A DNA stretch of 64,000 nucleotides from positions 1,550,001 to 1,614,000 of the forward strand of contig NZ_CP080095.1 in NCBI RefSeq assembly GCF_019428685.1, given 5' to 3'. This DNA comes from Paraburkholderia edwinii. Lineage in GTDB: Bacteria > Pseudomonadota > Gammaproteobacteria > Burkholderiales > Burkholderiaceae. The notes beneath the pieces are model-generated. The model saw nothing but the letters and a program-made list of their open reading frames with translations. It had not been told where the DNA came from and made no database searches. The translations under genes and the position numbers were made by a program. Below, in pieces: positions 49,257-57,776 of the stretch (position 1 is its first letter; every line of letters starts with the position of its first letter).

Positions 49257-50169
49257 TTGTGCGTGCTGTCGATTGAAGTCGGGTTAGGTCATCGGTCACG
49301 GGTAGCCTCGTAACACAGCGTAGGTTCCGCATTGTAAACATGCAAAAGCGAATTCGCCCCGCGTAAAGACGAAATCCGGACACGTCGTGCGTGATTCATT
49401 TTGAGATGTCACACGCGTCGCGTTGGATTGCGCAGCACCCCGCCGGTGCACAGAGGAGAGCGAATCGCGGTCTTTTCGGGATACAATTACAGTTTGCATT
49501 CAATGCCGCCCGCCGGGGCGGTTGTGATGCGGCGCGTTATACGCGCCGACGGAACCCCTTTGACCGGGCATGCAACCAGGGGCGCAACCAAAAAATTTTC
49601 GAAGCAGATTTCGAAGCAGAATCAAAGCACAAACGGGGCCTGCGGGGCGCGCCTGCCGCAACAGCGTAGCGATTCGGAGCAAGGTCGAAACCGGGTCGCC
49701 GTGAGCGGAAAGCGCGGTCGGATACGAGGCGCAAGCAAGGTGCAACCCGAGCTGCAAGCGCATCGGAAACCGCATCGAAATTGCACATCCGGGAGGATGC
49801 GCGGCTACAGGCTCCCAATGTAGAACTGTCTTAGAAAACAAGGGTTTGCAAAGTGTTTCCCCTTTGTAACAACGTAAAGTCTTTGAAATGTACGTGCTGT
49901 TTGACCGGCTTGGCATTGATAATGCGTCCTCGGTCAGCCCAGGATGACTGACATTTTGTCAACGGCTGCGCTTGCTGCGCGTTTACGGCGAGGCAGCGGA
50001 CGACATGAGTCGGTTCCGGCGTCCCTACCAGGCGATCCATCGCAGGATTTTCTCGAAGAAAGCAGGTGCGAGTCCGCGCTGAACGCGGCAGTGCAACCTT
50101 GGCGAGCATGCGAGTCGCTTTTACAAACTGCAGTTACTTAGCCTGATCTTTTACGGGAGTTTCTCCACC
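49257..50169. promoter_or_regulatory. 913-bp spacer upstream of the glycosyltransferase
   Basis: Long region without a convincing gene between the divergent ABC exporter and the glycosyltransferase. It shows a direct repeat TTTCGAAGCAGA near 49590-49620, AT-rich 49820-49890 with the palindrome TTTGCAAA at 49845-49852, and the sigma-54-type element at 49911-49925 (own entry). The 3' 240 bp look like a long leader of the glycosyltransferase mRNA. Confidence 0.5.
49911..49925 (+). promoter_or_regulatory. Candidate sigma-54 promoter of the glycosyltransferase gene
   Basis: TGGCATTGATAATGC: GG and GC are 10 bases apart, as in -24/-12 promoters, the -24 half matches TGGCA, the -12 half is ATGC instead of TTGC. 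Predicted start near 49937, leaving a leader of about 230 nt. Confidence 0.5.
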
Positions 50170-51234
50170 ATGCGAATCGCTCAAATTGCTCCGTTGCACG
50201 AGGCGGTTCCGCCGAAGCTGTACGGCGGCACGGAACGGGTCGTGTCTTACCTGACGGAAGCGCTGGTTGAGCAGGGTCACGACGTGACGCTGTTCGCGAG
50301 CGGCGATTCGCAAACCTCGGCGAAGCTCGAAGCATTCTGGCCGCAGGCACTGCGTCTGGACCCGACGATTCGCGACGTGATGGCTCCCCACATGCTGCTG
50401 CTCGAAGAAGTGCGCCGGCGCGCGGACGAATTCGATGTGCTGCATTTCCACATCGACTATTACCCGTTCTCGCTGTTCGCACGCCAGCCGGTGCCGTTCC
50501 TGACGACCATGCACGGCCGTCTCGATCTGCCCGAACTGCAGCCGATCTTCAACACGTTCAGCGACGTGCCGGTCGTGTCGATTTCTGACAACCAGCGCCA
50601 GCCGCTGCAGCAGGCGAACTGGCTGCAGACCGTCTATCACGGCCTGCCGGAAAACGTGCTCACGCCGATCCCGAACGTCGAGCCGGGCTACCTCGCCTTC
50701 CTCGGCCGTGTCTCGCCGGAGAAGGGTCTCGACCGCGCGATCCGCATCGCCGGCCAGGCGGGCATGAAGCTCAAGGTTGCCGCCAAGATCGACAAGGCCG
50801 ACCGCGCCTATTACGAAGAAGTCATCAAGCCGCTGATGGCGCTCCCGCACGTCGAGTACATCGGCGAAATCGGCGAAGCCGAAAAGCGTGAGTTCCTCGG
50901 CAACGCGCATGCCCTGGTGTTCCCGATCGACTGGCCGGAGCCGTTCGGTCTGGTGATGATCGAGGCGATGGCGTGCGGCACGCCCGTGATCGCGTTCAAG
51001 CGCGGTTCGGTGCCGGAAGTGATCGAGAACGGCGTGTCCGGTTTCGTCGTCGAAGACGAAATCAGCGCGGTCGCCGCGATCAAGCGTCTGTCGCAACTGC
51101 CGCGCGAAGCGGTGCGCAAGGCGTTCGAAGCACGCTTCTCGTCGAAGGTGATGGCGCGCAACTACGTCGCCACGTACGAGGAACTGCTGCGTCAGAAGCG
51201 CCGTACGGTGCTGCGCGAAGTCAACGCGAACTAA
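50170..51234 (+). CDS. Family 4 glycosyltransferase
   Basis: A 354-aa retaining GT-B glycosyltransferase. MRIAQIAPLHEAVPPKLYGGTERVV is the N-terminal acceptor/sugar loop, LGRVSPEKGLDRAIRIA the central motif and EPFGLVMIEAMACGTPVIAF the EX7E motif. Ribosome binding site TTTACGGGAG is well placed. It stands alone, without other polysaccharide genes, so the product (stress polysaccharide, glycogen-like, or LPS modification) is unknown. The 3' end is the first of five 12-bp tandem units. Confidence 0.92.
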   Translation: MRIAQIAPLHEAVPPKLYGGTERVVSYLTEALVEQGHDVTLFASGDSQTSAKLEAFWPQALRLDPTIRDVMAPHMLLLEEVRRRADEFDVLHFHIDYYPFSLFARQPVPFLTTMHGRLDLPELQPIFNTFSDVPVVSISDNQRQPLQQANWLQTVYHGLPENVLTPIPNVEPGYLAFLGRVSPEKGLDRAIRIAGQAGMKLKVAAKIDKADRAYYEEVIKPLMALPHVEYIGEIGEAEKREFLGNAHALVFPIDWPEPFGLVMIEAMACGTPVIAFKRGSVPEVIENGVSGFVVEDEISAVAAIKRLSQLPREAVRKAFEARFSSKVMARNYVATYEELLRQKRRTVLREVNAN

Positions 51235-51283
51235 GTTGCGAACTGAGCTGCGAACCAGGCGCGAAGCAGACGCCAACTAAGCC
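51224..51283. repeat. Five 12-bp tandem units spanning the glycosyltransferase stop
   Basis: ACGCGAACTAAG, TTGCGAACTGAG, CTGCGAACCAGG, CGCGAAGCAGAC, GCCAACTAAGCC. The first includes the last sense codons and the TAA stop at 51232-51234. The later units diverge progressively. Confidence 0.8.
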
Positions 51284-51610
51284 TCATACGCTAGCCGTCG
51301 CAGAAGCGGCGGTCCGCGTAAAACGATTCACCGACGCCCCGCGTGTGCCTTGCACGCGGGGCGTTCTCGCATCTGGGCGCAACGGCACGCGGAATGCACC
51401 ACGCTGGAATCCGGACAAGTCACTCTTTTGAAGCAGCACGCGTGGCGCGGCCGAGCGGTTGACCGGAACTCGCGGGCGGTGCCGCGCACCGATGCGCCGC
51501 GCATTGAAAACACGGCCCGGCACGCGCGCGGGTGAGCGTGACGCCCAATATCCCTATAATGGCCGTGCCGCAAAATCTGCGGGCTGCCACACAGACAAGA
51601 GGAGAAGGCC
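51235..51610. other. Spacer after the glycosyltransferase
   Basis: 376 bp with the 12-bp tandem array at its start and the terminator at 51334-51364 in the middle. The last part before the next gene contains a CCCTATAATGG -10-like element at about 51550-51560, a candidate promoter for the gene at 51611. Confidence 0.6.
51334..51364 (+). terminator. Terminator of the glycosyltransferase gene
   Basis: Perfect 12-base-pair stem ACGCCCCGCGTG/CACGCGGGGCGT with a seven-base loop, followed by TTCTC; the T-run is short. Confidence 0.7.
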
Positions 51611-52780
51611 TTGGCGAGGACGAAACAGACGCGAGCGAACGCCGCGCCGGGCGCCGGCACGATCTTCGCGCTGCGTGCGATCGGCCTCGTGATCCTCGCG
51701 CGGTGGCTGTTCTCGATGTCCGATATGGACGTGCTGACGGCGCTGTCCGCGATGGCTTCGTCGCCATGGGCCTGCATCAATCTCGTCTTCCTGTTTCTGC
51801 TGATTTTCCTGCCGGGCGCGCGCGCCCGCGCCGAGCGTCCGTTCCATCCGCTGCCGCAATGGCTGCGGCAGGCGCTGCGGCTTTTCGCGTTTCTCGGGTT
51901 CCTGTTTGCGGTGTGGTCGGTCGGCGCGTTCGCGTGGACGGCCGGCTGGCGGCGCGCGGCGCACGCGGTCGCGGCGACCAATGGCTGGCTGCTCGCTGCG
52001 CCAGCGCTCTACGCGGCCGTGCTGTGGATCTGCCGGCCGCGGGCGCTGTGGCGCACGAACATCGGCGCGCGGCGCTTCGCAATCGGCCGGTTCGCCATTT
52101 CGATCGATAACGTGACGCGTACAACGATCGTGTGGATGGAAAGCCGTAAGGTCGGACAGTACGATGCGCGCGAGCTTTCGGTGCGCTGGCCGGCCGCCGG
52201 TGCGGCGGGCGACGGCGGCCGCGCTTACGCCGGGAGTGCGGCGGCGGGCGCTGCAGCGCCAGATGCATCGGCGGCGCACCCGGTGTCGGGTGAAAGCGCC
52301 GCGTCAGACGGGCAGATGGCGCGTGCCGATGCCGCGGCCGTTGCCGTGCCGCGCACGCATGGCCTGGACGATGTTGCGAGCGGGCATGCTGCGTCGGGTG
52401 CGGCTGAGCCGCATGTGGTTGCATCGGACGCCGGCCCGCTCGCGGGTGGCCGCGCGCCGGCCGCGGCCAGCGACGAATCATCGGCACAAGATCTGGAACA
52501 TGCGTCGACTTCCGTTGGCGCAGAAGGGCGGCCCACCGACGTGACCGCCACCGCGCCCCGCGCCACCGCATCCGCATCCACACGAGCCGGCGCCCACTCG
52601 ATGCCGCCGCGGCGCGCAGGGCTCGCCGGCTGGCTGCGCCGGCCGAAGATCGAACTGATGTGGGACTCGCCGGCGGCGGCAGGGCATAACCGCCAGACGG
52701 TTTTTCGCGTGCCGCTCGTCTCGGAAAGCGATCGAGCCGCCGCGCGCGCGCTCGATGCGAGTCTGCGGCAAACGGGATAA
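51611..52780 (+). CDS. Uncharacterised membrane protein with low-complexity tail
   Basis: A 389-aa protein. The TTG start at 51611 is preceded by GAGGAGAAGG. The first 140 residues contain about four hydrophobic helices (IFALRAIGLVILARWLF, ACINLVFLFLLIFLPG, LRLFAFLGFLFAVWSV, WLLAAPALYAAVLWIC). A short conserved-looking region with VTRTTIVWMESRKVGQYDARELSVRW follows, then an Ala/Gly/Ser/Pro-rich segment (200-325) and a C-terminal block with LAGWLRRPKIELMWDSPAA. I do not recognise the family. Its stop codon is at the beginning of the 9-bp repeat array. Confidence 0.7.
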   Translation: MARTKQTRANAAPGAGTIFALRAIGLVILARWLFSMSDMDVLTALSAMASSPWACINLVFLFLLIFLPGARARAERPFHPLPQWLRQALRLFAFLGFLFAVWSVGAFAWTAGWRRAAHAVAATNGWLLAAPALYAAVLWICRPRALWRTNIGARRFAIGRFAISIDNVTRTTIVWMESRKVGQYDARELSVRWPAAGAAGDGGRAYAGSAAAGAAAPDASAAHPVSGESAASDGQMARADAAAVAVPRTHGLDDVASGHAASGAAEPHVVASDAGPLAGGRAPAAASDESSAQDLEHASTSVGAEGRPTDVTATAPRATASASTRAGAHSMPPRRAGLAGWLRRPKIELMWDSPAAAGHNRQTVFRVPLVSESDRAAARALDASLRQTG

Positions 52781-52782
52781 GC

Positions 52783-52872
52783 GGGACGAACGGGACGAAC
52801 GGGACGAACGGGACGAACGGGACGAACGGGACGAACGGGACGAACGGGACGAACGGGACGAACGGGACGAAC
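52783..52872. repeat. Ten perfect tandem copies of a 9-bp unit (minisatellite)
   Basis: GGGACGAAC repeated ten times without a change, starting 3 bp after the TAA of the gene at 51611 and ending in GGACAATG. The related sequence CGGGATAAG just before may be the parent copy. The array length is a multiple of three. Confidence 0.97.
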
Positions 52873-52982
52873 GGACAATGGGGGCGAACGCGCGGCCGCC
52901 GACGAACACCGTTGTGGCCAAACGAAAAAAGCAAGAGAAGCGCGAAAGCATTGCAAAAGTAGCGAAAACATAGAGACACCGT

Positions 52983-53459
52983 ATGGAGATGTCCTTACTG
53001 ATCCGCTGGTTGCTGGCCACGCTGCATCTGCTCGGCTATGGCCTCGCGCTGGCGGCGATCATCGCGCGCACGCGGGCGCTAAGCCGCTGCGCATCGGAAC
53101 ATAGCCTGCCCGGCGTGTTTCTCGCCGACAACGTTTGGGGCCTCTCCGCGCTATTGATGATCGTCACCGGTTCGTTGCGCGCGTTCGGCGGCTTCGAAAA
53201 GGGCGCGTCGTTCTATCTGCAGGAACCGCTCTTTCACGTGAAGATGGGCGCGCTCGTGCTGCTCCTGCTGCTCGAAATCGCGCCGATGATCGCGCTGATC
53301 CGCTGGCGCATCGCACTTAGAAGGGGCGTGTCACCGTCGCTTCGCCGCGTGCATCAGTTCGCGGCGATCGGCTCGGTGCAGGCCGCGCTGCTGGTCGTCA
53401 TGGTATTCGCCGCGACGGGCATGACGCGCGGCGTCGGGATGGGCGGCACCGACTGGTAG
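52983..53459 (+). CDS. DUF2214 family membrane protein
   Basis: A 158-aa inner-membrane protein with four helices (about residues 5-27, 46-68, 85-105 and 130-150). RWLLATLHLLGYGLALAAIIAR, DNVWGLSALLMIVTGSLRAFGGFEKGASFY in part, and LFHVKMGALVLLLLLEIAPMI are characteristic of the DUF2214/CopD-like group. Function unknown. Follows the 9-bp array by 110 bp. Confidence 0.82.
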   Translation: MEMSLLIRWLLATLHLLGYGLALAAIIARTRALSRCASEHSLPGVFLADNVWGLSALLMIVTGSLRAFGGFEKGASFYLQEPLFHVKMGALVLLLLLEIAPMIALIRWRIALRRGVSPSLRRVHQFAAIGSVQAALLVVMVFAATGMTRGVGMGGTDW

Positions 53460-53519
53460 CCGCGGCGCGCAGCGATCTTAGCGACTCGCCATGGTCATGA
53501 CAATGGCCATGGTGTGGTT

Positions 53520-53695
53520 CTGGCAGGTCGCGACGCAACGCACGTGTATCGCCGACGCAGCGCACGTGGTTCGCCCGACGCGGCGTACGCGGTTCACCTG
53601 ACGCCGTGCACGCGGTTCGGTTCACCGGACGCGGCCGACGCGGTCCACTCAACGCAGCGTACGCGGTTCGCCCGACGCAGCGCACACGGCTCACT
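53520..53695. repeat. Degenerate long repeat before the uronate dehydrogenase gene
   Basis: About 175 bp of imperfect copies of CGACGC(A/G)GCG(C/T)ACG(C/T)GGTTCG with unit length near 25-30 bp. No coding potential is apparent. It separates the DUF2214 gene from udh. Confidence 0.65.
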
Positions 53696-53742
53696 GATTT
53701 CGCTTTCAGTTTTTTTCAACGTCAGACCTGGAACAACACGCT

Positions 53743-54591
53743 ATGACCGACCAGCAAGCGCAGAAGACCTCGACCGTGCGCAAGCCCTTTCATCGACTTC
53801 TCCTGACCGGCGCCGCCGGTAATCTCGGCGCGCAACTGCGCGGCGCGCTCGGCGCATGGGCCGACGTCGTGCGGGTGTCGGACATCGCGCCGCTCAGCGC
53901 GTCGGCAAGCCATGAAGAAGCGGTGAGCGTCGATCTCGCCGATCGCGCGGCCGTCGATGCGCTACTCGAAGGCGTCGACGCGGTCGTCCATCTCGGCGGC
54001 ATCTCGATCGATGCGCCGTTCGACGATCTGCTCGAAGCGAATATTCGCGGCCTGTACAACCTGTATGCGGCGGCCGTGACGCACGGCGTGAAGCGCGTCG
54101 TGTATGCGAGCTCGAACCATGTCGTGGGCTTTCATCCGGTGACGTCGGTGGTCGATGTCGATGCGCCGGTGCGGCCGGACAGTTTGTACGGCGTGACCAA
54201 ATGCTTCGGCGAAGCGCTGTCGCGCTATTACTTCGACCGCTTCGGCATCGAGACGGTGTGCCTGCGCATCGGCTCGTCGTTCGAAGCGCCGAAGAACCGC
54301 CGGATGATGGTCACGTTCCTGAGCTTTCGCGATTTCATCGAACTCGTGCGCTGTTCGCTGTTCACGAATCGCGTCGGTCACGCGATCGTCTACGGCGTGT
54401 CGGATAACCCGACGAAGTGGGTCGACAACACGAAAGCGTCGTTCCTCGGTTACCGTCCGCAAGATAGTTCGGCGCAGTTCGCGCATCTGTTCGAACCGGC
54501 CGCGCCGACCGCGGATTTCGACGATGTTGCGCAGCGCTTTCAAGGCGGACCGTTCGCGGCGGCCGCGCCGCTCGAACGCGACGCGTCGTAA
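53743..54591 (+). CDS. udh: Uronate dehydrogenase
   Basis: NAD-dependent oxidation of D-galacturonate or D-glucuronate to aldarolactone. The 282-aa extended SDR has LLLTGAAGNLGAQLR (cofactor loop), SSNHVVGFHP, Tyr149-x3-Lys153 (LYGVTK) and FGIETVCLRIGSSFE, RMMVTFLSFRDF, typical of Udh enzymes. No hexuronate transport or dehydratase genes are next to it, so pathway membership is inferred. The last 15 residues vary. Confidence 0.88.
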   Translation: MTDQQAQKTSTVRKPFHRLLLTGAAGNLGAQLRGALGAWADVVRVSDIAPLSASASHEEAVSVDLADRAAVDALLEGVDAVVHLGGISIDAPFDDLLEANIRGLYNLYAAAVTHGVKRVVYASSNHVVGFHPVTSVVDVDAPVRPDSLYGVTKCFGEALSRYYFDRFGIETVCLRIGSSFEAPKNRRMMVTFLSFRDFIELVRCSLFTNRVGHAIVYGVSDNPTKWVDNTKASFLGYRPQDSSAQFAHLFEPAAPTADFDDVAQRFQGGPFAAAAPLERDAS

Positions 54592-54926
54592 CCCAAAGCT
54601 GCGGTGCGCGCGAAGCGGATGGCGCTCGCTTCAGCTTTGCTGTGCCGGGCACTGCGAGCGGTTTGACGAAGCATGGGCCACCGCCCGGGTAAGGCATAAC
54701 CGCAGCCATAACCGCGACCGCAACCGCAGGCGCACCGTTAGCTGCTAACCGTTCGCGAATCGCCGGCCTTTCAGCATCGCGCACGCCTTACGGCGCCTGT
54801 TTTGCCACACGTTCGCGCGCTTGCCTTGCTCGCGTATCGTCTTCACACGGTCATGCTATGGTCGCACGGCGTCCGACATCCGGCCGCCGCTGCAACAAGC
54901 GTTGAACAACGATCGCGTGATCCGCA
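54592..54926. other. udh-acylase spacer, no gene seen
   Basis: 335 bp. Contains short hexamer-like repeats AACCGC(A/G)(A/G) near 54702-54732 and no convincing promoter or hairpin. Confidence 0.5.
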
Positions 54927-57500
54927 ATGACCCGTTCAAGCCTTTTCCCGCAGAGGCGGCGCCGCAGGTGGCCGCTCGTTCTCCTGTGCGTCATCATCGT
55001 GGTGCTCGCCGCCGCGGTGCTGGCCGGCTGGCTGACGCTGCGCGCGAGCCTGCCGCAACTCGACGGCACGCATGACGCACCGCTGTCCGCGCCGGTCACG
55101 ATCGGACGCGACGCGCTCGGTGTGCCGACCGTGCAGGGACGCTCGCGTGCCGACGTCGCCTACGCGACGGGCTTTATCCAGGCGCAGGACCGTTTCTTTC
55201 AGATGGACTTGTTGCGGCGGGTCGCCGCGGGCGAATTGAGCGCGCTGATCGGACCGCCCGCGTTGCCGATCGACAAGCGCGACCGTCCATTGCGGTTTCG
55301 CGAACATGCGCAGGCGGCGCTCGCTGCCTTGCCCGCCGCCGACCGGCAATTGCTTGAACGCTACACGGCCGGCGTCAACGACGGTCTGCGCGCGCTCCAC
55401 GCGCGGCCGTTCGAGTACTGGGTGCTGCGCGCGCAACCGGTGGCGTGGCGCCCTGAAGACACGCTGCTCGCCGTCTACGCGATGTACTTCGATCTTCAAT
55501 ACGACCAGGTGACGCGCGTGCTGTCGCGCGCCGCGCTGCGCGAACAGGCGAGCGGCGATTTGCTGGCGTTCCTGCTGCCGGCGACGAGCCACTGGGACGC
55601 AACGCTCGATAGCGCGAACACGGCCGCGCCGAACGCCGCGTCTGGCGCATCGGCAACACAGCAAACGCAGCCAACTCCGCCCATACAGCCGGCCATCCCG
55701 ACTTTCCCGACGACAAGGCCGCCATGGCTGCACGCGGTGCAGTCCGCCGCCGACGCCGAGCCGGAAATAACGGGCCTCCTGACCGGCGTGCCGGGCCTCT
55801 CCCACGGCCTGGCAGGCTCGGTCAATTCGATGGTCGGCAGCAACGGCTTTGCCGTCGACGGCGCGCACAGCGCGCACGGCGGTGCGCTCGTCGCAAGCGA
55901 CATGCACCTCGGCCTGTCGCTACCGAACATCTGGTATCGCGTGTCGCTCGTGTACCCGGCGCCCGATGGCGGCACGCGGCGTATCACCGGCGTCACGCTG
56001 CCCGGCGCGCCGCTTATCGTGGCCGGCAGCAACGGCCATATCGCATGGGCATTCACGAACAGCTACGGTCGTTTTGTCGATCTGATCGAACTGCAGCGCG
56101 ATCCGGCCGACCCGCTGCGCTATCGCGTGCCGGGCGGCGGATGGGACAAGGCGCAGGTCATCCACGAGCGGCTCGACGTGAAAGGCGGTGCAAGCGTCGA
56201 CCTGCCGGTCGTGCAAACGCGCTGGGGGCCGCAAATGGTCGTCGGCTCGCATGCTTATGCGCTGCATTGGGTCGCGCAAGATCCGCAGGCGGTCAACACG
56301 AACCTCGTGCGTCTCGAAGACATCACAACCGTCGCCGATGCATTGCATGCCGCGCAGACTTTCGGCCTGCCGACGCAGAACTTCACGGTCGTCGATTCGC
56401 AAGGGCATATCGGCTGGACGCTTGCCGGCCCCGTACCGCGCTTTTCCGATGCGGACGTGAGTACGGCAGCGTTTTCCGCGGATGCGGGTGCCGCGCCGTC
56501 CAGCCTGCCGTACGCGTCCGGCACGTATACCGGCTGGCAAGGGTATCTGCCGCCGAGCGCCTATCCGGTGCGTATCGACCCGCCGGCGGGCCGCATCTGG
56601 ACCGCGAACAACCGCGTGCTGCCGCTGCCCGAACTGGCGCGCATCGGCGACGCCGGCACCGATCTCGGCGCGCGCGCGACGCAGATCCGCAACGATCTGC
56701 TTGCGCTGCCGCATGCGACCGAGCGCGACATGCTGTCGGTGCAGACCGACGACCGCGCGTTCTGGATCGAACCCTGGCGCCGCGTCGCGCTCGACGCACT
56801 CGATGCGCGTGCACTCGCGGGCCATCCGCAACGCGCCGAGTTCCGCCGGCTCGTCGAAACGTGGGACGGACGCGCGGATACGGGCGCGGTCGGTTATCGG
56901 CTCGTGCGTGCGTTCTACTACTCGTTGTACGACGCGTGGTTCGGTCCGCTCGACAAGCAGATGAACAAGCTCGCGCCCGAACTCGGCTATCGCGCGGCGA
57001 ACTCGCGTTACGAGGCGACCATGGAGACGCTCACCGACCGTCGCGCATGGATACCGGACGGCTTCGCGGACTGGCGCGCGTTCATGCTCGATCGCATCGA
57101 TCACGCAATCGCGCAGTTGCCGCCGGGCACGAAACTCGAAGACGCGCGCTGGGGCGATCGCAACCGCTCGACGATCGCCCATCCGTTTGCGCGGCTGTTG
57201 CCGGCGTGGCTGCCGTGGGCGCGCGCGTGGCTCAGCACGCCGCGCGATCCGCTGCCGGGCGACATCAATATGCCGCGCGTGCAGGGGCCGGCGTTCGGCG
57301 CGTCCGAACGTTTCGTGGTGTCGCCGGGGCACGAAGAGGACGGCATCTTCGAAATGCCGGGCGGCGAGTCGGGCAATCCGATGTCGCCGTATTTCATCGC
57401 CGGTCATGAAACGTGGGTGCACGGCGATGCGGCACCGTTCCTGCCGGGTGCCCCCGTTCATACGTTGACGCTTGGGGCGAACGCGGCGGGTGCTCAATAG
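54927..57500 (+). CDS. Penicillin acylase family N-terminal nucleophile hydrolase
   Basis: An 857-aa precursor: Arg-rich start, one membrane helix or signal anchor (residues 16-38), then a Ntn-hydrolase. The alpha part has YATGFIQAQDRFFQMDLLRRVAAG and the beta part begins near GSVNSMVGSNGFAVDG, which resembles the self-cleavage GSN motif with nucleophile Ser; HIAWAFTNSYGRFVDLIEL and RIWTANNRV follow. Residues 226-265 are a Pro/Thr-rich linker. Substrate may be penicillin, cephalosporins or acyl-homoserine lactones; sequence does not tell. Not an operon with udh (335 bp apart). Confidence 0.9.
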   Translation: MTRSSLFPQRRRRRWPLVLLCVIIVVLAAAVLAGWLTLRASLPQLDGTHDAPLSAPVTIGRDALGVPTVQGRSRADVAYATGFIQAQDRFFQMDLLRRVAAGELSALIGPPALPIDKRDRPLRFREHAQAALAALPAADRQLLERYTAGVNDGLRALHARPFEYWVLRAQPVAWRPEDTLLAVYAMYFDLQYDQVTRVLSRAALREQASGDLLAFLLPATSHWDATLDSANTAAPNAASGASATQQTQPTPPIQPAIPTFPTTRPPWLHAVQSAADAEPEITGLLTGVPGLSHGLAGSVNSMVGSNGFAVDGAHSAHGGALVASDMHLGLSLPNIWYRVSLVYPAPDGGTRRITGVTLPGAPLIVAGSNGHIAWAFTNSYGRFVDLIELQRDPADPLRYRVPGGGWDKAQVIHERLDVKGGASVDLPVVQTRWGPQMVVGSHAYALHWVAQDPQAVNTNLVRLEDITTVADALHAAQTFGLPTQNFTVVDSQGHIGWTLAGPVPRFSDADVSTAAFSADAGAAPSSLPYASGTYTGWQGYLPPSAYPVRIDPPAGRIWTANNRVLPLPELARIGDAGTDLGARATQIRNDLLALPHATERDMLSVQTDDRAFWIEPWRRVALDALDARALAGHPQRAEFRRLVETWDGRADTGAVGYRLVRAFYYSLYDAWFGPLDKQMNKLAPELGYRAANSRYEATMETLTDRRAWIPDGFADWRAFMLDRIDHAIAQLPPGTKLEDARWGDRNRSTIAHPFARLLPAWLPWARAWLSTPRDPLPGDINMPRVQGPAFGASERFVVSPGHEEDGIFEMPGGESGNPMSPYFIAGHETWVHGDAAPFLPGAPVHTLTLGANAAGAQ

Positions 57501-57776
57501 CGCACTGCGGGTCACTGCGGGCTGATCGGACGGAGCGTGCGAGGCGCGATCTTCGTGCGTGACGCTCTCGCGTTCGTATGCCCGTGCACCGGGCGAATCT
57601 GAAAAATGTCGTGCGCGCGAAGAAGGCCTGCCACGAGTGAACCGGCACGATCGAGCCTGTGCGCGGCCGGGACGGATACCGTACCGTTGCGCCCGCACGC
57701 CGACCACGCGCCGACATGACGCGCCCCGCGACATCGACTGGGGCGGCGTGTTGGCGCTTTCAGGGACCTCGACCTC

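Noticed and set aside
49391..49669. Small protein genes in the 913-bp spacer
   Set aside because: No ribosome binding site and no conserved-looking sequence; Arg/Ala-rich as in random GC-rich DNA.
49845..49852. Same enhancer palindrome as upstream of csbD
   Set aside because: TTTGCAAA is a different palindrome from GCAAATTTGC; too short to link the two promoters.
52783..52872. CRISPR array
   Set aside because: Units are 9 bp, adjacent without spacers, and no cas gene is present.
53514..53822. Plus-strand frame through the degenerate repeat before udh
   Set aside because: The translation is only the repeat words, without a ribosome binding site, and it overlaps the udh start out of frame.
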